A stretch of DNA of 64,000 nucleotides, taken from positions 6,658,501 through 6,722,500 of the forward strand of contig NC_056550.1 in the NCBI RefSeq assembly GCF_910596095.1. Reading direction: 5' to 3'. The stretch is from Thunnus maccoyii (lineage: Eukaryota; Chordata; Actinopteri; Scombriformes; Scombridae). Made by a program: the position numbers and the translations under genes. Shown here in pieces: positions 58,860 to 64,000 of this stretch. Under the pieces are notes generated by a model, which was not told the DNA's origin, ran no database searches, and worked only from the letters and a program-made list of their open reading frames with translations. The first letter of the stretch is position 1. Each line of letters begins with the position of its first letter.

Positions 58860-60130
58860 TAAGGTGAAGTTCAAGAGTACAATATTTATGTAATAAAAAA
58901 AACTCACTGATTGGCCAAGGAACAACTGACATCTACTATTTAATAAATGATTGAAAAAATAAATATTTCAGTTTGTAATGTAAAGAAAGCCATAATATTC
59001 TTATACAAATAATGGATATAAATTATTCATATAAATAGTTAGTTTCTGGTTTTAAATGTGGCATTATATGGAGTCCCGAGGACTTAAATATTATTAAAAA
59101 AAAACATTATGAAATAAATGATCATATGAATAAATTGTGTAAAATATATAAATAAACCAACAAATTGTAAAATAATTTAAGAAAATAATAAAACATACTT
59201 TTATAAAATGTTGTTTCATTCCTCAGATTTTCATAATAAACACTGTTTAAACAGGTTTTTTTTAAATATAATTTTATCTCAAAATGCCCTTTTAACATAT
59301 TTTATTTTATAATGTTCATCTAATGTTTTAATTTCAAAATGCTGCTATTAAAGAGTGTGCTTCACTTCCTTGTTGAGTAATAATCCAGGCTTGCAACCCC
59401 GCCTAGCTGGCTAGGTATGGGCAGCATGTGCAACCCTGTTAAGCAAAATAAAAGCAGATGTTTTGAGTCTGTGTACTGTGGTGATTTGTATTATCAGCCA
59501 ATTGATCCAGAATCACTCTGACATTGTTGATTCTCTAGCAAACAAGAGCTAGTTAACTAAATGTAATAGCAGCTGTTGAGCTTTGTACCTTAAGAGATTC
59601 AGGGGTCATGTGATTGGCTGAAAGGTGGGGAGGAAGTGACAAAAATGACATGGAATAAGAAGTGATATAAAATTAAATTTTTTTTTTTTTTTAGTAGGGC
59701 ATATTGGAATTTAAATTTATAAAATGAATGGTTATTATGAAAGAATGAAAGAATGGTTATTAAGAATGATTAAATGACATTTGTAATAATGAGCTGAATT
59801 TTTAAAATTATTTTACAAATGATTGTTTCATTGACACATTTTTCACAATTTATTCATTTATTGTATAAGCCTTAGTATAATAGTGTTTTATTATAAATAA
59901 AAAAATAATTAAAGTGTTATATGTTCTAACATTAGATGCAACTACAGAAAACATACTTGGACAAGCAACACAGGGTTTAGATTTATGCTTTAGTTCTTAC
60001 TTCACAAATCATCATTTTTTCCAATTTATTTGTGCAATTTTCTTTGTAACCTAATTACTTATTTATTCATTTTACATTTTTACATTTTGGAGCTCAATAA
60101 TTTAAAAAAAAGTGCCAATACCTGTGACCT
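58860..60130. other. AT-rich tract
   Basis: The base composition becomes strongly AT-rich, with many ATAAAT/TTTATT words and homopolymer A and T runs, interrupted by a moderately balanced patch at about 59350-59640. No gene is seen. Confidence 0.6.
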
Positions 60131-62761
60131 TCAAAAGAAAATACTTGATTTGATTGATTAGTTGATTAGTATCACTAATGCTCTGCACTGTCAAAAACAA
60201 AAGTTTCAAGACATACAGGGTATAGACACAATAACATAAACACCTGTAAACTATGACACTCCCTTGTGCATTGTCCTGCAAAAAGTATTACATTTCTAAA
60301 ACTAATGCTGTTTTCTGTTGAGGCTGTCCTCATTGGGTTTGCAGTAGTGAACTGAAAGTGAACAATGCTCGGTCCAATGGAGCTGTTCAGTGGCTAACAG
60401 ATAAAATCTAAATAATTAAACATTACAAGTCAGCTCTTACCACAAATCTTTCCACAATTTAAGAGCTCTGCTGGTACACCCTGAAGGCAGCACCCCTGCT
60501 GAGAGGAAGATTGGAGTGATGTATGACATCATTATGACATCACATGCCACAGCTGTGGGTAACACTGGGAAAGTGAATGAAACAGGCCACATCGGCTGTG
60601 AGCACCAAACCAAAACTGGTTGCAGCATTGACTGGGGAGAGGTCAAAGGTCATCACTGAGTCCATGCAGAGACAGAAGTTATGATCTCTTGTTATCACAT
60701 GACTGATGCTCCACATTTAAATTACAACATGACACATGAAATGTGCTAATATTGCTATTATACTTAGATTACATTACATTGCTGAGGTGTTTCTTTTATT
60801 GTGACCCTCCCCCCCTTGCACACAACATACACACTGGTTCAGTGTAGGTTAAATACCACCACATCACCATTCAGCTACTCTGTAAATGGTTTGCCTGTGC
60901 CCTCAGGCTTCCTGTAATGTCGGTTCGAATAGTGAACAGGCCAAGCAAAACAGCTTATGAAATCCTTCAAGTGGCTTAAAACATTGCGGTCTGTTAAAAT
61001 CTCTTTAGGAAAGCAGCTCAATTCATTTGATCCCCTAATCTCTTTTAGATTAACAGTGAATTAATTTGGCAGAAATCCCAGCCTCATCAGTATAAATCAC
61101 TGATATAAAATGCCTGGTTATGATGCAGAACAAAGGCTTATCTGTTTCACAAGCCAGTACTCCATCTATTCATACCCTCCCCCGCACTGCTAATAAACTT
61201 TCAAACGTCCGCCTCACATAATTAGACCCGTTTGCCGGATTGGCCCCCACAGAGAAGTATGAAACAATCCCACAGACAAACATTAACCCAGGCTCTGACC
61301 CTGCAGCTTGTCAAGAAGATGAACGTCTGAGAGGGAGAGAGAGAGAAAAAAAAAGCATTCCATTTCCCGTAAACCAGGATGGGGGAGGGAGGGGGATTTT
61401 GGGAAGTTTGGTGAGTCATCACTTTTTCTTTTCTACCGGCGCTTCCCCCTTTGGCATCGCACGGCAGAGCTTGAATACCTCCACGGCAGATTGCCCCGTC
61501 ATGCTTTCAATGGGCCCTCTTGAATCTTGACAAGTGTTTCACATTGAACATTACTGAACTGCAGTGTCAGAGTCACAGCTGTCTGCGCGGCTGTCACTAT
61601 CATACGCTCTCTTTGTTGGCGCAGACGGATGCTTTGCTTTGAAACCCGAGGAGATAGCAAGTTAAGACTTACAGCATTTAAAAAAAAAAAAAAAGCATGC
61701 AATGACTTGAACTGCTGCTGGCTCAAACTCTCAGTTTGTCACTCAGGTTTTTTCTTCTGAGTGAGCAAATGTGTGAGTGTGTTAACAGTTTTAAACGATC
61801 AGGTCAAATACAGTGGGTGAGAAGAGTCAGGGGGTATTTGCTAGCATGCTGAGAATTTATTGCTCACTAACTTCATCTGGTGTGACAATAACATGCTGAC
61901 AAATGCTTGTAAAATGATGACAGTGCTCAAATATAGCAGCTTTTACAGCAGTTTTAGAGCACCCCATAATGGAAAGTGCTTTAATTCTTATAGAGAAAAC
62001 CACAGATTTTATTGCTCCACGTTCTTCTCCTATTTTTATGTCAGCTCTTTTGTGTGACCACTCATTCGTTCTTAAAGCACTTTGTTCCACTAACTGATCA
62101 TCGACATCATTTTGTGGTCAGGGACTCTCCCCAGCGGGCCCCTGCGCACCGCACAATAACACCCTCAAACCTTCTATTAGGGGCCATTTAGCTCCAGGGG
62201 CAGAGCTTCTCTCTCCACTGTTCGATGCTACACATGCACACACACAGGATATTTATCACCCTTTAATGACAGACTCCACAAAGGATGATGTCACCAGCCT
62301 CAACACAACAACGTACAACAAAAGAGTGACCGTCCCACTCTCCTCTCAGTTCGACCACAGTGACCTCACTTGATTGAAAGGCCTCAGTCTTACTGGGCTC
62401 TTTGTGCCAGTGCGGCCACCGTGGTATGTAACACATGAGGCCTCGATGCTGCTGCTGCTGCTGCTGCTGCTACTGATGACTAAGAGTGAGTAATCAAAAC
62501 AGTTGTAGAATCTGGCCTGTTTCACAAAGATGGTCGTTACCATTAAAATGTCATCAAGCAGTTGATATAAGGCAGTGTTTGCTCTTTGTGGATACGCTGC
62601 AGAAAAATCATCTATCGCCCTCTTCAGCTGTGGTAGATGGTCAGTCTGTGTTTGTCTGTCAGTGCACACTTAGTTAAAAGCAGTGAAAGCACACAGTCAA
62701 AATATGTGGCTTGAAATATGTGTGTGTGTTCCATGTAAGCTAGTCTGGATGTGACATATAG
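60131..62761. other. Intergenic sequence, no recognised gene
   Basis: Open frames are short and lack family motifs. A (CTG)n array of eight units is at 62447-62470. Nothing else was identified. Confidence 0.4.
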
Positions 62762-63198
62762 CAGGGGTAGGCAGTTAGATTCAACCATGGGCCAGTTTTC
62801 ATTGCAGGGCGGTTAACCAGTGCAGTGGAAAGGCACTTTTGTTTATTTCTTTTATTTCATTTAAGAGTAAAATAGATTTATATGTAACAGGACTGTATCT
62901 GAGGGGGAAAAATGACATCATTTCTGTTTGACTGCCAACCATTTGTGTTTGTGAAGAACAAATCTGTTATGGTCACACAAGCTAGTTTTAATGCCTCTCC
63001 TGATGTGGGGGCAGTATTAGATGTAACAAGGTCATATTACAATAATTGGGACTTACACAAGCCTTGTGTTTATTTTGTTATCTATAGCAGATTTGTGAAA
63101 AATGATGTAAACTATTTAAGTCAAAACTTTCATCAGGGGGCCAAATGTTTTTGCTGCAGGGCTGGATTTGGCCCACGGGCCACTTTTTGTCTACGACT
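62762..63198. mobile_element. Degenerate hAT-like element
   Basis: The left end reads CAGGGGTAGGCAGTTAGATT followed by CATGGGCCAG. The right end has GGGGGCCAAATGTTTTTG, GGCTGGATTTGGCCCACGGG and a terminal GTCTACGAC. This GGCCGGATTTGGCCC...CAGGGGT pattern is one I recall from vertebrate hAT-derived repeats. The open frame across it has no transposase motif. Confidence 0.45.
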
Positions 63199-63534
63199 AC
63201 CGTATAGGCTCTGTGTCGCCTGTCAAGCTCCATTTGTAGACGTGCCAGTTGTTGTCGTGAGGCGTTTGTCCATCATCAGTCAAAAACAAGCATTGTATTC
63301 ATAACAACTGCTTACATGGTACCCATTGCTCTACCTCTGCTTCCAGCGTATGCACTTCACTTCTGTCACAAAAAAAACAACATAAAAATCCCCATTACAC
63401 ACAAATCTAATCTAAAACACACCACTTTTCTCATCACTGAAAGTGAAAAGTGAAATTTATTTCAGTGGAAAATGCTTAAAATATCTTTTTTTTTCTCTCC
63501 CACACACACAGCTAGTCCACAGGCAAATACACAA

Positions 63535-63566
<32 letters not shown>

Positions 63567-64000
63567 ACACTCATATGCACACATTAATAAGCCTGTATTA
63601 TGGTAAAAGCATGGATCCTGTTCCACAGTAATTAGCTTCTTTCAATTTCCAGTAAAGGTAAATAATCTCAACAGCATTTCTCTGAATGTGTTCCCTTGTG
63701 CAAAACACACAAACACACATATTTAACTAATACACTCATCAAAGACCTTCCGTTTAAAACATAAAAAACCCCAACACCCTCGACCGTGATTTATGAAAAA
63801 CAAGATCCATTACTTCTCCAAACCCCTGGTTGTGGTTTTCCTTCAAACGGGTGCCTAGCTAGCTGACTCACTGGCTGAAGTACAGCGGATTTCCACTTCC
63901 ACTTTGGCCCGTTCATCTGAAATGCTGCGGAAAAACAGAGAGAGACGGAGAAGGGGAACGGAGGGAGCAAGAGATGGAGATCTGGAAGCCATTAGAGGCT
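63199..64000. other. Terminal stretch, no recognised gene
   Basis: Contains a (CA)n array at 63535-63561 and otherwise unremarkable sequence. The last 100 bases turn purine-rich (AGAGAGAC, GGGAGCAAGAG). A flanking gene may begin beyond the window, but nothing here proves it. Confidence 0.3.

Noticed and set aside
62346-62669. Minus-strand open frame with a serine run
   Set aside because: The serine run is the translated (CTG)n array, and the rest has no recognised motif or splice context.
62912-63304. 130-codon plus-strand open frame
   Set aside because: It overlaps the hAT-like repeat ends and lacks any transposase or other domain.

Overview
The window reads as genomic DNA of a teleost (ray-finned) fish. 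Vertebrate genes are split by many short GT-AG introns, CpG-containing promoters are visible, (CA)n microsatellites are common, and there are several palindromic MITE-like elements of the kind abundant in fish. No bacterial, viral or plasmid organisation is seen. Exon boundaries were placed by reading frame, splice consensus and remembered similarity to vertebrate families. They were not tested against transcripts or databases.

Layout. (1) 1-9.3 kb, + strand: the 3' part of a non-muscle myosin II heavy chain gene (myh9-like), from the lever arm through the coiled-coil rod to the stop codon, then a 1.5-kb 3' UTR. (2) 10.4-16.0 kb, +: slc25a38, the mitochondrial glycine carrier, complete. (3) 18.0-21.2 kb, +: rpsa, the 40S ribosomal protein uS2/laminin-receptor gene, with a TATA box, a 5'TOP-like start and two H/ACA snoRNA candidates in consecutive introns. 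(4) 24.3-34.6 kb, +: ubn2 (ubinuclein-2, HIRA histone-chaperone complex), complete in 17 coding exons. (5) 35.4-36.4 kb, -: trir (C19orf43 family), three coding exons, convergent with ubn2. (6) 38.2-51.6 kb, -: hook2, 23 coding exons, including a 6-nt microexon and a GC-AG intron. (7) 51.8-64 kb: no gene I can recognise; it holds microsatellites, an AT-rich tract, a hAT-like repeat and one orphan exon-like segment.

The genes are ordinary housekeeping and cytoskeletal genes and do not form an operon or a joint pathway. The slc25a38-rpsa adjacency matches the human 3p22.1 order, and trir-hook2 are both on human 19p13, so these are ancient linkages. I found no CRISPR array, defence island or other exotic system. 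The most distinctive observations are: the two intronic snoRNAs in rpsa; the 6-nt hook2 microexon; the hook2 GC-AG intron; two copies of one palindromic MITE (carrying CCAAT and GC boxes) lying upstream of the slc25a38 and trir starts; and a perfect 14-bp hairpin 19 nt downstream of the first coding 5' splice site of slc25a38.
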